Virus record (IMG/VR): IMGVR_UViG_3300020215_000050
Location: 1-64,000 of that record
Direction: 5' to 3' (one strand)
From: a virus
Length of the DNA: 64,000 bases
Shown here: piece by piece, positions 42,875 to 51,131 of the stretch
How the letters are laid out: the number at the start of each line of letters is the position of its first letter
How positions within the stretch are numbered: position 1 is the stretch's first letter
Made by a program: the position numbers and the translations under genes
Notes under the pieces: model-generated
The model's input: only the letters and a program-made list of their open reading frames with translations
What the model was told of the DNA's origin: nothing
Databases searched by the model: none

Positions 42875-43089
42875 CGGACATCTGGGTCTGCAGGCTCTTT
42901 GAGTTCGGGGCCACGCACTACAAGACCCTGGTGCGACCGATCCTGTTCCGCTTCCCTCCCGAGGCGGCGGGGAAGATTACGTTCTGGTCGCTGGAGGTCT
43001 GGAACCGGTCTCTGCAGAGACTCGAGGACTTGATCGAAGAGGCGGTGGCCAGGGACGAGACGAAGGTGCCCGACGACGGGCTCTGCTAG
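42838..43089 (+). CDS. Hypothetical protein, 83 aa
   Basis: Globular, aromatic, with an acidic C-terminal helix. It overlaps the previous frame by 37 bases and ends three bases before tRNA-Ser(CGA). Unknown. Confidence 0.55.
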   Translation: MAMRRTGRLQLIADIWVCRLFEFGATHYKTLVRPILFRFPPEAAGKITFWSLEVWNRSLQRLEDLIEEAVARDETKVPDDGLC

Positions 43090-43091
43090 AC

Positions 43092-43182
43092 GGAAGGTGA
43101 ACCGTACGGGGTACGGCGACGCCTCGAAAGCGCACGGGCCCCCACTAAAGGGGCTGGGGATCGAGACCTCCGCCTTCCGCCA
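43092..43182 (+). tRNA. tRNA-Ser(CGA)
   Basis: Type II tRNA: acceptor GGAAGGT/GCCTTCC identical to Ser(GGA), anticodon loop CTCGAAA (CGA), variable arm GGCCCCC-ACTAAA-GGGGC, G discriminator, encoded CCA. The T-loop reads ATCGAGA, missing the usual first T. Likely a duplicate of Ser(GGA) with a changed anticodon arm. Confidence 0.83.
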
Positions 43183-43183
43183 C

Positions 43184-43426
43184 TCACTTCAAGTTGGGAA
43201 ACCACTGCCGCATCTGTCGGCGCCACTTGGAGTTCCGCCGGTTGTGCCACCAGAACCACCAGTCGTAGAAGTAGTCGTGCATGAAGTGGTCGATCCTCTG
43301 CACGTGGACGTTGACCCACGAGCCGCATTGACACAGCTCGCAGGGGTCGTCGGGTCCCCCGTCGCGGTGGGCGGAGCAGATGGAGTACCACTCCTGCCGC
43401 CACAGCCCCCTGCCCCTGCTGACCAT
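43184..43426 (-). CDS. Hypothetical protein, 80 aa, Trp- and Cys-rich
   Basis: Cys residues in CSAH ... CELCQC suggest a zinc site in the N-terminal half; the C-terminal half is basic and Trp-rich. One-base overlap with the next gene upstream. Unknown. Confidence 0.6.
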   Translation of the reverse strand: MVSRGRGLWRQEWYSICSAHRDGGPDDPCELCQCGSWVNVHVQRIDHFMHDYFYDWWFWWHNRRNSKWRRQMRQWFPNLK

Positions 43427-43629
43427 CAGACGATGATGAAGTAGACGAGCCAGGCGATCAGGGCGACGACGAGGCCCATGACGATCAGGAACAGCTCGAC
43501 GATCGGGCTCGCGAAGTCGTAATCATGGTAGCTGCCACGGCCACGGAAGACTCCCATCTTCCTGCCGCACCACACCGCGCCGACGAAGCCCAGGATCGTG
43601 GCTGCCGTCGGGATCAACCACCAGATCAT
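43426..43629 (-). CDS. Small membrane protein, 67 aa
   Basis: Two transmembrane helices (about 2-20 and 45-65). Start at 43629 overlaps the previous stop (ATGA) behind GGAGGG. Unknown. Confidence 0.62.
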   Translation of the reverse strand: MIWWLIPTAATILGFVGAVWCGRKMGVFRGRGSYHDYDFASPIVELFLIVMGLVVALIAWLVYFIIV

Positions 43630-43937
43630 TCGCCTTCCCTCCACACGTGTTCCATGCCCGCCGCCTCGAGCTCCTTCGTCAGGGCCTGCTCGTCGACGAT
43701 GCGGGTCTCCCCGGTCGTGATCGTCTCCGCCATCTCCTCGAAGAGGGAGCCGGTCTTCTCGGGCTCGGGGGTGCCCTCGGTCCAGTGGTCGCCCTCGTCG
43801 GAGGCGTAGGCGGGTCGCTCGATGGTCAAGACGCTGACGGGGTCTACGTAGCCGAGCGACGGCTGCTTCGTGATCCCGATAAAGACGACTAGCTCAAGAA
43901 TGATCGCAAAAACCAACCACTTGATCAACGGGTCCAT
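43626..43937 (-). CDS. Single-span membrane protein, 103 aa
   Basis: N-terminal transmembrane helix (about 5-23), then an acidic domain that would lie in the periplasm. Overlaps the NTP-pyrophosphatase gene by 44 bases. Unknown. Confidence 0.6.
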   Translation of the reverse strand: MDPLIKWLVFAIILELVVFIGITKQPSLGYVDPVSVLTIERPAYASDEGDHWTEGTPEPEKTGSLFEEMAETITTGETRIVDEQALTKELEAAGMEHVWREGE

Positions 43938-44358
43938 CTTCCTCTCCCACGAACAGAGCCTTGGGAAGCGTCCCGAGGTTGTCCTTGTGCTGCGGACCCT
44001 CCCAGCCGACCGGCTTGATCAGGTCCGGCAATCCCAGCGGGTTCGGTCTTGACGCCTTTACCCCCGGTTCCTTGCTCATGTTCGCCCTGTGGACCCTGTC
44101 CCAGGCCCTCTGCCCGTCCACGCCGAAGAGGTCGAGGGTGCCGATCGCGACGACGCACAGGTCGATCAGGGAGTCGACGACCCCGTCCGGATCCTGAAGC
44201 GACATCGCCGCACCCATCTCTCTCAACTCCTCGTCCAGGAATGCCTTCCTGAACCTAAGCATGGCCTCGAGCTTGCTGGCGTCGAAGTCTTTGACCCGGC
44301 CATGGAACCCGTAGTGGGCGTGCATGGCGCGGATGTCCTTTACCCAGTCGCGACTCAT
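43894..44358 (-). CDS. All-alpha NTP pyrophosphohydrolase (MazG/HisE-like), 154 aa
   Basis: Metal-binding helices EEL-E (LDEELREM) and DSLIDLCVVA, plus the VHRANMSK signature of phage MazG/HisE-like enzymes. It would hydrolyse a (d)NTP to the monophosphate. In a phage that makes hydroxymethyl-dCMP a dCTPase is expected, and this enzyme is a candidate; specificity cannot be read from sequence. Confidence 0.72.
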   Translation of the reverse strand: MSRDWVKDIRAMHAHYGFHGRVKDFDASKLEAMLRFRKAFLDEELREMGAAMSLQDPDGVVDSLIDLCVVAIGTLDLFGVDGQRAWDRVHRANMSKEPGVKASRPNPLGLPDLIKPVGWEGPQHKDNLGTLPKALFVGEEDGPVDQVVGFCDHS

Positions 44359-44366
44359 CCGAGCTC

Positions 44367-45014
44367 CTAACCGGTCTTGATAGTGATGAAGTCTGGAACC
44401 TGCGTCGGCTGAAAGTCAAACTTTTTTGCAGGCTCGTTTGAAAGAATCTTAATCTCCGGCTCGGGGTCCCTCAGTCGAAGCCGATAGGAGGGTGGCTCCC
44501 CGGGCCTGGCGGGGCCGTACGGCTGGTTTCCCGTCCGTTTGAGTATCTTCTGCCACCGCCTCTGGGCCACGTCCCTGGACAGCCGGGTGAGCCGGGAGAG
44601 TAGGCTCAGGCCGTTGAGGTGGTCCAGCTCGTGCTGAAAGATGCGGGACCCGATGCCGTCTAGGGTCATGTTGGAGGTCTGCCCCGTCGGCGTCTGGAAC
44701 CTGACCTTGACGACCTTCGGTCGCTTGACCTTGACCACGACGCCGGGGTACGTGAGGCAGCCCTCCTCGAGCTCGATCTCCTCCCGGGACTGGTCGATGA
44801 TCCTCGGGTTGAAGCAGGCGAGATTGGGACTCGAGCGGACCGTGAACAGCCTGGCCCTCACCCCGACCTGGTTGGCGGCGAGGCCGATGCCCCCCTCCCT
44901 CCACATCGCGGCGATCAGGTCGTTGGCGAGCCGGACGGTCTCGTCGTTGAAGGCGTCGATCTCCGGCATCCTCTCTGAGAGGAGCGGGTCGTCCCACCTA
45001 GTCAGCTGCAGCAT
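44367..45014 (-). CDS. def: Peptide deformylase, 215 aa
   Basis: Removes the N-formyl group from nascent proteins. All three motifs are intact: GIGLAANQVG (42-51), EGCLTYPG with the metal-binding Cys, and QHELDHLNG with the two His ligands and catalytic Glu. A basic C-terminal extension of about 50 residues follows. Phage deformylases are known auxiliary genes in marine phages. Confidence 0.93.
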   Translation of the reverse strand: MLQLTRWDDPLLSERMPEIDAFNDETVRLANDLIAAMWREGGIGLAANQVGVRARLFTVRSSPNLACFNPRIIDQSREEIELEEGCLTYPGVVVKVKRPKVVKVRFQTPTGQTSNMTLDGIGSRIFQHELDHLNGLSLLSRLTRLSRDVAQRRWQKILKRTGNQPYGPARPGEPPSYRLRLRDPEPEIKILSNEPAKKFDFQPTQVPDFITIKTG

Positions 45015-45174
45015 TGAGGTGCTCCTCGGTCGCCACCATGATCCAGTAGTCGAGGCCGTCGCGGACGGTCACCGTTTGCCCGCGATAGCCCGTGAGGTAT
45101 TTCCGAAAGAGGATCCTGGCCCTCATCTCGATCTCCACGTAGTCCTCGGGGCCGAGCCTATTCGGCCGACTCAT
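44998..45174 (-). CDS. Hypothetical protein, 58 aa
   Basis: Short frame filling the gap between deformylase and the 45158 gene, overlapping both (17 bases each). Product begins MSRPNRLGPE. Basic centre, no motif. Confidence 0.55.
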   Translation of the reverse strand: MSRPNRLGPEDYVEIEMRARILFRKYLTGYRGQTVTVRDGLDYWIMVATEEHLNAAAD

Positions 45175-45430
45175 AGGTCTTCTCGAAGATGTCGTGCTTG
45201 CAGGGGTACAGCTCGCCGTTGACGCCCCGGATGATCCAGTCGCCCGGGTTGCACCGCATGATGCCCTCGATGGTGCGGATCGTCAGGTGCTTGGGCGAGG
45301 CGTTGTCCTTGACCTCGATGACGTAGTCGAACATCGCGGTCTCGATCCAGACGGGCTGCTTTGAGGAGAGGAACTTGTCGTCGAAGCGCACGGCCTCGAT
45401 CACGACCGGCTTCTTGCGGTACTTACCCAT
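45158..45430 (-). CDS. Conserved phage protein, 90 aa (YRKKPVVIEA type)
   Basis: The MGKYRKKPVVIEAVRF opening and PGDWIIRGVNGELYPCKHDIF centre are typical of a small protein widespread in phages of many hosts. Function unknown. Confidence 0.75.
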   Translation of the reverse strand: MGKYRKKPVVIEAVRFDDKFLSSKQPVWIETAMFDYVIEVKDNASPKHLTIRTIEGIMRCNPGDWIIRGVNGELYPCKHDIFEKTYESAE

Positions 45431-45447
45431 TGCGAAACTCCATAAGT

Positions 45448-45990
45448 TTAGGTCCAGTAGGGGGTCTTCACCTGGAACATTGCCCCGTTATCTATGCGCC
45501 GGGCGGTGAGGCCCAGGTACTCCCGCTCGTGGCCGAGGGCGAGGTCCATCGCGTAGTTGAGACGGGAGAACTCCTTCCCCGTGTCGGGGTTGGTGAAGTC
45601 GGGTCGGATGATGAAGGCCTTCGCGGCCTCGACCATGTTGTTCTTGATCTCGGGGTGCTTGATGTAGTAGGTGACCGCCGAGTCGCGGAGCCTGCCGTAT
45701 CCCCGGTTGAAGCAGACGTCGCAGAGGGCCGAGAACTGGTAGTCGTTGAGCTCGATGCCCTTGTAGAGGATGCGGACCTGCTTGCCGACGAACTCCAGGT
45801 CGTTCCTGAGGATCTCCCAGGCCTCCTGCTCCGTCAGCACCATGCCCTCCTTGACGAAGGGCGGGGTGCCCAGGTTGTTCGTGTGGCCGAACCCGATGAC
45901 GAGCGACCCGTCCTTGTCGGGGTAGACCGTGGGAACGAAGACCTCCCACCTCGCCGTCATGTTGACGGACGGTGCCAGGATCGTGTTCAT
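45448..45990 (-). CDS. Endolysin, phage lysozyme (GH24, T4 E-like), 180 aa
   Basis: Muramidase cutting the MurNAc-GlcNAc bond. Catalytic Glu in RWEVF (residue 16) and the YPDKDGSLVIGFGHT block with catalytic Asp/Thr match GH24 lysozymes. The helical C-terminal domain includes the usual ALCDVCFNRGYG segment. No signal peptide, so it needs a holin. A second lysin lies 0.7 kb upstream. Confidence 0.9.
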   Translation of the reverse strand: MNTILAPSVNMTARWEVFVPTVYPDKDGSLVIGFGHTNNLGTPPFVKEGMVLTEQEAWEILRNDLEFVGKQVRILYKGIELNDYQFSALCDVCFNRGYGRLRDSAVTYYIKHPEIKNNMVEAAKAFIIRPDFTNPDTGKEFSRLNYAMDLALGHEREYLGLTARRIDNGAMFQVKTPYWT

Positions 45991-46193
45991 CGCTCCTCGT
46001 CGATGGGCTTACCTGATACGTCGTAGCACCAGGTAAGCTTGTCCTTGTTGACCGATCGCATCATCGCCGCCTCCGCGTCCTCCTTGGAGTCGAACTCCGC
46101 GAGGGGCGCGGCGGTCTTCACGTCGGAGCCCCGATACAGCTTGAACTTGTTGTTCGGGGTGTGACGGATGATGTATGCGACGTTGTAGGCCAT
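45987..46193 (-). CDS. Hypothetical protein, 68 aa
   Basis: Small alpha/beta protein inside the lysis block, four-base overlap with the lysozyme gene. Unknown. Confidence 0.6.
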   Translation of the reverse strand: MAYNVAYIIRHTPNNKFKLYRGSDVKTAAPLAEFDSKEDAEAAMMRSVNKDKLTWCYDVSGKPIDEER

Positions 46194-46194
46194 G

Positions 46195-46767
46195 CTACGC
46201 GTCGACGATGCCGCCGGTGCTGACGCCCGGGTCGGTCGGCTCCTCGACCGCCGGCTCGTTCATCTTGTCCACGGCCACGGCCTCGTCGGCCACGCCTTCG
46301 ACCTCGGCCCTGTAGGCGTCGAACTCGGCCCGGGCGAACGCCGCGTCGGCGACTGCAGCCTCGGCTGCGTTCCATGCGTTTATGGCGTCGGCCTTGGCTG
46401 CCTCGGCCGCGGCGAGTGCGTCGGCCGCTGCCTTCTCGGCTGCCGCGATCATCGCGTCCTTGCGGGCGAGGTCGGCCTTGATGCCTTCGAGGGAAGCCCT
46501 CAGTTTGTCAATTGCGCTCATTAGTTCCTCCTTGGATTCGTTGATTGCGCGTATGATGTCATCGTTACTGCTCGGCTGGGGGGTAGGGGTCGGTTCCTCC
46601 GGCTCGCACGGCTCATCGGGCTCGACCACGGGCGGCTGCCTGGGAGGCCAGAAGTCCTTCCACCAGACCTGGTCCCGCTTCTTTCCTTGCTTCCACATCC
46701 GCATGCTAGTCAGCCAGATGCTTAGCGACGCGAGCGCGAAAAGCGTCCATGTCGAAACTCGGGTCAA
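46195..46767 (-). CDS. i-spanin-like membrane coiled-coil protein, 190 aa
   Basis: TTG start at 46767 behind GGGGAGAAAGA, nested in the amidase 3' end. N-terminal transmembrane anchor (about 5-22), then a Pro-rich linker, then a long Ala-rich coiled coil (about 65-165). Anchor plus periplasmic coiled coil next to an endolysin is the layout of Rz-type spanins. No lipoprotein partner is recognised, so the role is inferred. Confidence 0.55.
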   Translation of the reverse strand: MTRVSTWTLFALASLSIWLTSMRMWKQGKKRDQVWWKDFWPPRQPPVVEPDEPCEPEEPTPTPQPSSNDDIIRAINESKEELMSAIDKLRASLEGIKADLARKDAMIAAAEKAAADALAAAEAAKADAINAWNAAEAAVADAAFARAEFDAYRAEVEGVADEAVAVDKMNEPAVEEPTDPGVSTGGIVDA

Positions 46768-47245
46768 TCTTTCTCCCCTTCGGCAGCGCGTACTCCTTGT
46801 GCCCGCAGCACCAGGACTCGTCCTTGTCCAGCTTCTTCAGGATCGCGGCGACCCCGCGGGCGTAGCTGTCGAGCTGGGCCTCAGGCCACGGCTCGCCGAT
46901 CCCGTCGTTCTCGGCCTCGATGCCGATGGCCCAGGCGTTTCCGCTCGAGACGCCCTTCCAAAAACCCGCCCCCGCGTGGTTGCTCTTGCCCGCCGCCGTC
47001 ACGTGCCAGGTGCCGTCCCTCGCCAGCACGAGCTGGGAGAGCGGCCCGGCCAGGTCGTGCCTGCCCTCGGCGACGAGCTTGAGGGACGGGGCGTTGCCCG
47101 ACTTCTTGTTCGAGGCGGTGTGGTGACAGATGATGAACTTGGGATTGAGCGGGCCCCTGCCTCGGTCCCGCCAGCCCGGGTACTCAACCACCTTGAGACC
47201 CGCCGCCCTCAGCACCCCCGGAAGCCACTGGAGAGAGTTTACCAT
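46706..47245 (-). CDS. Endolysin, N-acetylmuramoyl-L-alanine amidase, 179 aa
   Basis: Amidase_2 (T7 lysozyme-like) fold: zinc ligands in IICHHTASN, KSNHAGAGF and a later CCGHKEY, with Trp/Glu surroundings. It cuts the stem peptide from MurNAc, complementing the muramidase at 45448. No signal peptide. Confidence 0.9.
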   Translation of the reverse strand: MVNSLQWLPGVLRAAGLKVVEYPGWRDRGRGPLNPKFIICHHTASNKKSGNAPSLKLVAEGRHDLAGPLSQLVLARDGTWHVTAAGKSNHAGAGFWKGVSSGNAWAIGIEAENDGIGEPWPEAQLDSYARGVAAILKKLDKDESWCCGHKEYALPKGRKIDPSFDMDAFRARVAKHLAD

Positions 47246-47732
47246 TACGACCCTCGTTACTCTTAATGTTCTCTTCGTTGGCCGTATTTATTGCCTCCGC
47301 GGCTTTCACCCGCTGCCTAAGCTCTGTCGTGCTCCACGTGTGACCCCGCGGCACGTAGATTATTTTCATCGGCCCCATCGGCGAGTAGAGGTGGCTCCCC
47401 GTCACGCTCCTCCCCTTCCAGTCCTCGCCGACGAACCGGACGTCGTGGGGGAGTGTCCTGACCAGGTTGTCGAGGTCGGACTCGCTTGAGTAGGGGATGA
47501 CGTCGTCCACCCAGCGGACACCCTTGACCTGGACCCACCTCTCGTAGACCGTCTGGACGGGCCGGTTCTTGTCGGGCCTGTCGACGACGTCCGTCTGGAG
47601 GCCGACGACCAGGCGGTCGCAGTGCTGCTTGCAGAACTCGAGCATCCTGACGTGGCCCGCGTGGAGCAGGTCGAACGTCGAGCAGGTGAACCCTACCTTA
47701 GCGCGGGGATTGAAGCCGTTTCCGTTAGCCAT
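47184..47732 (-). CDS. Cytidylyltransferase-like nucleotidyltransferase, 182 aa
   Basis: Start at 47732 behind GGAGGCG. KVGFTCSTFDLLHAGHVRML has the HxGH nucleotide-binding motif of glycerol-3-phosphate cytidylyltransferase-type enzymes; the ISSTxxR position is WSTTELR. It would activate a small phosphate as a CDP or similar derivative. A disordered tail ends the protein. Substrate unknown; a role in surface or DNA modification is possible. Confidence 0.75.
   Translation of the reverse strand: MANGNGFNPRAKVGFTCSTFDLLHAGHVRMLEFCKQHCDRLVVGLQTDVVDRPDKNRPVQTVYERWVQVKGVRWVDDVIPYSSESDLDNLVRTLPHDVRFVGEDWKGRSVTGSHLYSPMGPMKIIYVPRGHTWSTTELRQRVKAAEAINTANEENIKSNEGRNGKLSPVASGGAEGGGSQGG
47284..47290 (-). 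promoter_or_regulatory. Late promoter motif before amidase
   Basis: ATAAATA on the minus strand, about 40 bases before the amidase ATG, inside the nucleotidyltransferase 3' end. Its place before a lysis gene supports a function. Confidence 0.5.
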
Positions 47733-48355
47733 AGTCTGTTCGCCTCCAGGGTGTCGATCCACTTGAGCTGGGTGGTGGTCGTCCAGCGACCTTCCGTGTC
47801 CCGCCTGTCCCAGATCCACCAGGCGTACGGGACCATGCCGCCGAGCTGCTTTCCCTCGTCGAAGAGGGACTCGTCGCAGTTGAACCGGGCCGTAAAGGCG
47901 AGCACCCGGGTCGGCGGGGTGTCCCTGAACAGGTTTCGGTACCGCCTCGTGCTCTCGGCGAACGTCAGCCGGCACAGGAAGGCGGTGTAGAGGTAGCCCA
48001 GTTTGTGGGCGGAGTGGATGAACTTCTCCGCCATGTCCTGCCCGTAGGGCGGGTTGGTGACGATCGCGTCCACGTCCAGTCGGATGGACGGGTCGATGAA
48101 GTCGATCCAGGGCCACACGTCGAACAGCTGCTCCTCGTACTGGTGGAGGTCCGTGGCGTGGACGTCGTAGCCGAGTCGGGCGAGCTCGCGGGCCATCCAG
48201 CCCCTCCCCGCCGCGGGCTCCCAGATCCTCTGCGGGAGCCTCTCGTGCAGGTGGAGCGCGTAGGTGGCGATGGGCGGGGTCGGGTAGTGGTCGTTCGGGT
48301 TCCTGTCACGGCCCTCCTTGACCCGGTTGCCGACGTGCATCTTCTCGAAGCCCAT
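47693..48355 (-). CDS. N6-adenine DNA methyltransferase-like protein, 220 aa
   Basis: SAM-binding motif WEPAAGRGWMA and catalytic TNPPYGQ (N-P-P-Y) identify an amino-methyltransferase, most likely on adenine. No target-recognition domain or restriction partner is obvious; small orphan enzymes like this are common in T4-like phages. Its ATG overlaps the gp46 stop. Confidence 0.82.
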   Translation of the reverse strand: MGFEKMHVGNRVKEGRDRNPNDHYPTPPIATYALHLHERLPQRIWEPAAGRGWMARELARLGYDVHATDLHQYEEQLFDVWPWIDFIDPSIRLDVDAIVTNPPYGQDMAEKFIHSAHKLGYLYTAFLCRLTFAESTRRYRNLFRDTPPTRVLAFTARFNCDESLFDEGKQLGGMVPYAWWIWDRRDTEGRWTTTTQLKWIDTLEANRLWLTETASIPALR

Positions 48356-50064
48356 CAGATCGCCGTCAGCCTGTTGAAGTTGCCCGCCTTCTCGAACAGG
48401 ATCGCCCTGTCGAACTGGTCGAGCACCTGGTCCGTCTTGTGGCTGATGACGAACGCGTTGTCGGAGTCGAGCGACCGCAGGATGTTCAGGAACGTCTCCG
48501 TCCCGTACTTGTCGAGGCAGCTGTCCATGATCTCGTCGAGGATCAGCAGGTTCGTGTTCGCCGAGTTCCTCAGCCGGGCGATGGCCCGGAAGGTGAAGAG
48601 GAGGGCGATGTCGATCCTGAATTTCTCCCCCGCCGAGAAGTTGTGGTAGTTCTGCTCGTCCCTGCCCCGGCCCAGGATCGTCTCCTCGAAGTTCTCGTTG
48701 AACTCGAACCCGACGTAGAAGTCCAGGTCGGCCAGGTACTTCTTGAGCAGCTTGTTGATCACGGGGATGTACTGCTTGATGATCGCCGCCTTGATGCCCG
48801 AGTCCTTGAGCAGGGTGGACACGGTCGACAGCGCCTCCCTCTCCCTCGTGAGCTCCCGCCTCTCGAGGTCCACGTCGGCGAGCTCGAGCTGGTACTTCTC
48901 GATGTACTCCCCGTGGTAGACGTTGGGGTCCCGCTCGAGGGCCTTCTTGATCTTCGCCTCGATGGACCGGATCTCGGCGGCGAGGGAGGTTATCGTCTGC
49001 TTGTGGAGGAGCAGCTCCGTTGAGAGGTCCTGGTACGCCTTTTTATCATCGCGAATCCGCCGGGCCTCCTCGTCGAGTGCGACGTGCTTGTCCTCCTCCT
49101 GCTTCCTCAGCGTCTCGTACTGCTGGATCGCGTGCCTCGCCTGGGACGTCTCGCGCGCCCGGTGGTCGTCGTCCATCTCCTGCCCGCAGGTGGGGCACGA
49201 GGTCTTGTCCTCGTAGAAGGCGATGTCGTCGTGCTTCTCGGCGATCAGGTGGTCGTAGGTGTGGATCATCTTGAGGACCGACTGCAGCTCCCGCTTGTTC
49301 TCGTCCTCCTTGTGGAGCGACGGCTCGAGGGCCCGCATGTTCCTCAGGGTCTCCTCGAACTGGTTCAGCGTGGCGACGCCCTTCTCTTCGGCGGCCCGCT
49401 TCTCGGCGTTGAGGTCCTCGATCTCCTCCTCGACGTTGGTCGCCACCTGCCTCTTGAGGTTCTCGTGGATGGCGATCTTGTCCTCCAGGGAGGCCCGCTT
49501 CCTGTCCGCGTCCGCCAATCGGTCCCTGTTGTCGTCGACCCGCGTCTTGAGGAGGACGTTCATGACCGAGAAGACCTCGATGTCGAGCAGCTTCTCGATC
49601 ATCTCCCGCCTCTGCGCCGCCGGCTGCTCCATGAAGGGCACGTGGCGGTTCGACATGATCACGCACTGCATGAACGTCTTGTGGTTCATCTTCAGGATGC
49701 GCTCGAGGAACTCCTGGTCGTCCCTCACCGAGGCCAGCGCCTTGAGCGAGGAGCCGTTCTGTAGGATCTCGAAGAGGTTGGGCTTCACGCCCCTCCTGAC
49801 GAGCCAGTTGGACCCGCCCGCCACGAACTCCACCTCGCACAGGCAGTCCTTCTTGTTGATCGAGTTGACGACCCCGCTCTTGTTGAGCTTGCGCACGGGC
49901 TTCCCGTACAGGGCGAAGCTGATGGCCTCCAGGAACGTCGTCTTGCCCGCCCCGTTCTCCCCGCAGAACAGGGTCGTCTTGGCGGCGTCGATCTGGATCT
50001 CGTTGAAGGTATTCCCGGTAGAAAGAAAGTTCTTCCACCGGACTTTCTTGAAGGTGATCTGCAT
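48355..50064 (-). CDS. 46: Recombination exonuclease subunit gp46 (Rad50-like), 569 aa
   Basis: SMC-type ATPase partner of gp47 in DNA-end resection and host DNA breakdown. N-terminal Walker A GENGAGKTT (35-43), two long coiled-coil arms, a zinc hook CPTCGQ in the middle, then signature and Walker B LLILDEIMD near the C-terminus. Length matches T4 gp46 (560 aa). Confidence 0.96.
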   Translation of the reverse strand: MQITFKKVRWKNFLSTGNTFNEIQIDAAKTTLFCGENGAGKTTFLEAISFALYGKPVRKLNKSGVVNSINKKDCLCEVEFVAGGSNWLVRRGVKPNLFEILQNGSSLKALASVRDDQEFLERILKMNHKTFMQCVIMSNRHVPFMEQPAAQRREMIEKLLDIEVFSVMNVLLKTRVDDNRDRLADADRKRASLEDKIAIHENLKRQVATNVEEEIEDLNAEKRAAEEKGVATLNQFEETLRNMRALEPSLHKEDENKRELQSVLKMIHTYDHLIAEKHDDIAFYEDKTSCPTCGQEMDDDHRARETSQARHAIQQYETLRKQEEDKHVALDEEARRIRDDKKAYQDLSTELLLHKQTITSLAAEIRSIEAKIKKALERDPNVYHGEYIEKYQLELADVDLERRELTREREALSTVSTLLKDSGIKAAIIKQYIPVINKLLKKYLADLDFYVGFEFNENFEETILGRGRDEQNYHNFSAGEKFRIDIALLFTFRAIARLRNSANTNLLILDEIMDSCLDKYGTETFLNILRSLDSDNAFVISHKTDQVLDQFDRAILFEKAGNFNRLTAI

Positions 50065-51131
50065 TACGACTCGAGGTTGAGGGCTTCGTTATATAGGTCG
50101 AGCACGAGGGACTCGACGCGGGCCTTGTCCGCCTGCGTCTCCACGCCCTCGACGTACTTCTTGATCGCGGTGATCGTGTCCTCGGTGCCCTCGAGCACCT
50201 CCTCGTCCGTGACGAGGTTGGCGTTCTTGTGGTCGTCGACGATCTGCACGCCCGCCGGTCCGCCCTTCTCGAGCTGGCCGATTATGCTGTCGAACAGGAA
50301 CGGGTTCTCTTTGTTCTTCACGATGACCTTCACGTGCTTGCCCCTGTACTTCTCGTAGTCGCCCGGGAGGAGGCCGAAGTCCTCGAAGCCGACGTCGTCG
50401 TAGACGAACGCCTCGTAGAGGTTGTATGGGTTGGGGACGAACTCGAGCTCCAATGACGAGGTGTCTAGTACGTGGAAGCCCCTTTCGTCCCCGAAGTCCG
50501 ACCAGTCCTGCTGGGAGTGGGAGCCCAGGTAGGTGATGTTTCCCTTGGTCTGCTTCTTGTGGTAGTGTCCCGAGAGGACGAGCTCGAACCTGCTGAACTC
50601 GCCGGCCCTGAAGCCCTTCTCGGAGAGGACGCCCTTGCGGTAGAGGAAGCCCTGGATGTCGAGGTGGCCCGCGGCGACCCGCGCGCTGGTTGCGGCCATG
50701 GCCCCCTGGATCGCGCCCTGGTTCTCCTTCGTGGAGTAGGGGAGGAGGAGGAACCGGCAGTCGCCGATCGTCGTCTCCGTCGGGAACTCGATGACGTGGA
50801 TCCTGGGCAGCCAGCCCGCGAGCTCCCGCCACGAGTTGACCTGGAGGGTGTCCCTGTAGTAGGAGTCGTGGTTGCCCACCACCCCGTAGAGGTGGAGCCG
50901 CCTGTCGGCGAGCGGGTGGAAGAAGGTGCACCTCATGTTGTGGGCGGTCCAGAACGAGATCGACTGCCTCTTGTGGGTGAGGTCGCCGAGGTGGAGCACC
51001 GTCTCGATGCCGAGCTGGTCGATCTTGGGGAAGAACACCTCGCCGAAGAACTTCTCGTTGGCGTCGTGGACCATCTGGGACGAGTCCTGGACGCCGAAGT
51101 GGGTGTCGGTTATGATCGCGATCTTAGTCAT
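50064..51131 (-). CDS. 47: Recombination endonuclease subunit gp47 (Mre11-like), 355 aa
   Basis: Calcineurin-type nuclease: DTHFG at the N-terminus, then HLGDLTHKR, GNHDSYY, and SGHYHKK near residue 180. It forms the 46/47 complex with the adjacent gene (one-base overlap). Length is close to T4 gp47 (339 aa). Confidence 0.95.
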   Translation of the reverse strand: MTKIAIITDTHFGVQDSSQMVHDANEKFFGEVFFPKIDQLGIETVLHLGDLTHKRQSISFWTAHNMRCTFFHPLADRRLHLYGVVGNHDSYYRDTLQVNSWRELAGWLPRIHVIEFPTETTIGDCRFLLLPYSTKENQGAIQGAMAATSARVAAGHLDIQGFLYRKGVLSEKGFRAGEFSRFELVLSGHYHKKQTKGNITYLGSHSQQDWSDFGDERGFHVLDTSSLELEFVPNPYNLYEAFVYDDVGFEDFGLLPGDYEKYRGKHVKVIVKNKENPFLFDSIIGQLEKGGPAGVQIVDDHKNANLVTDEEVLEGTEDTITAIKKYVEGVETQADKARVESLVLDLYNEALNLES

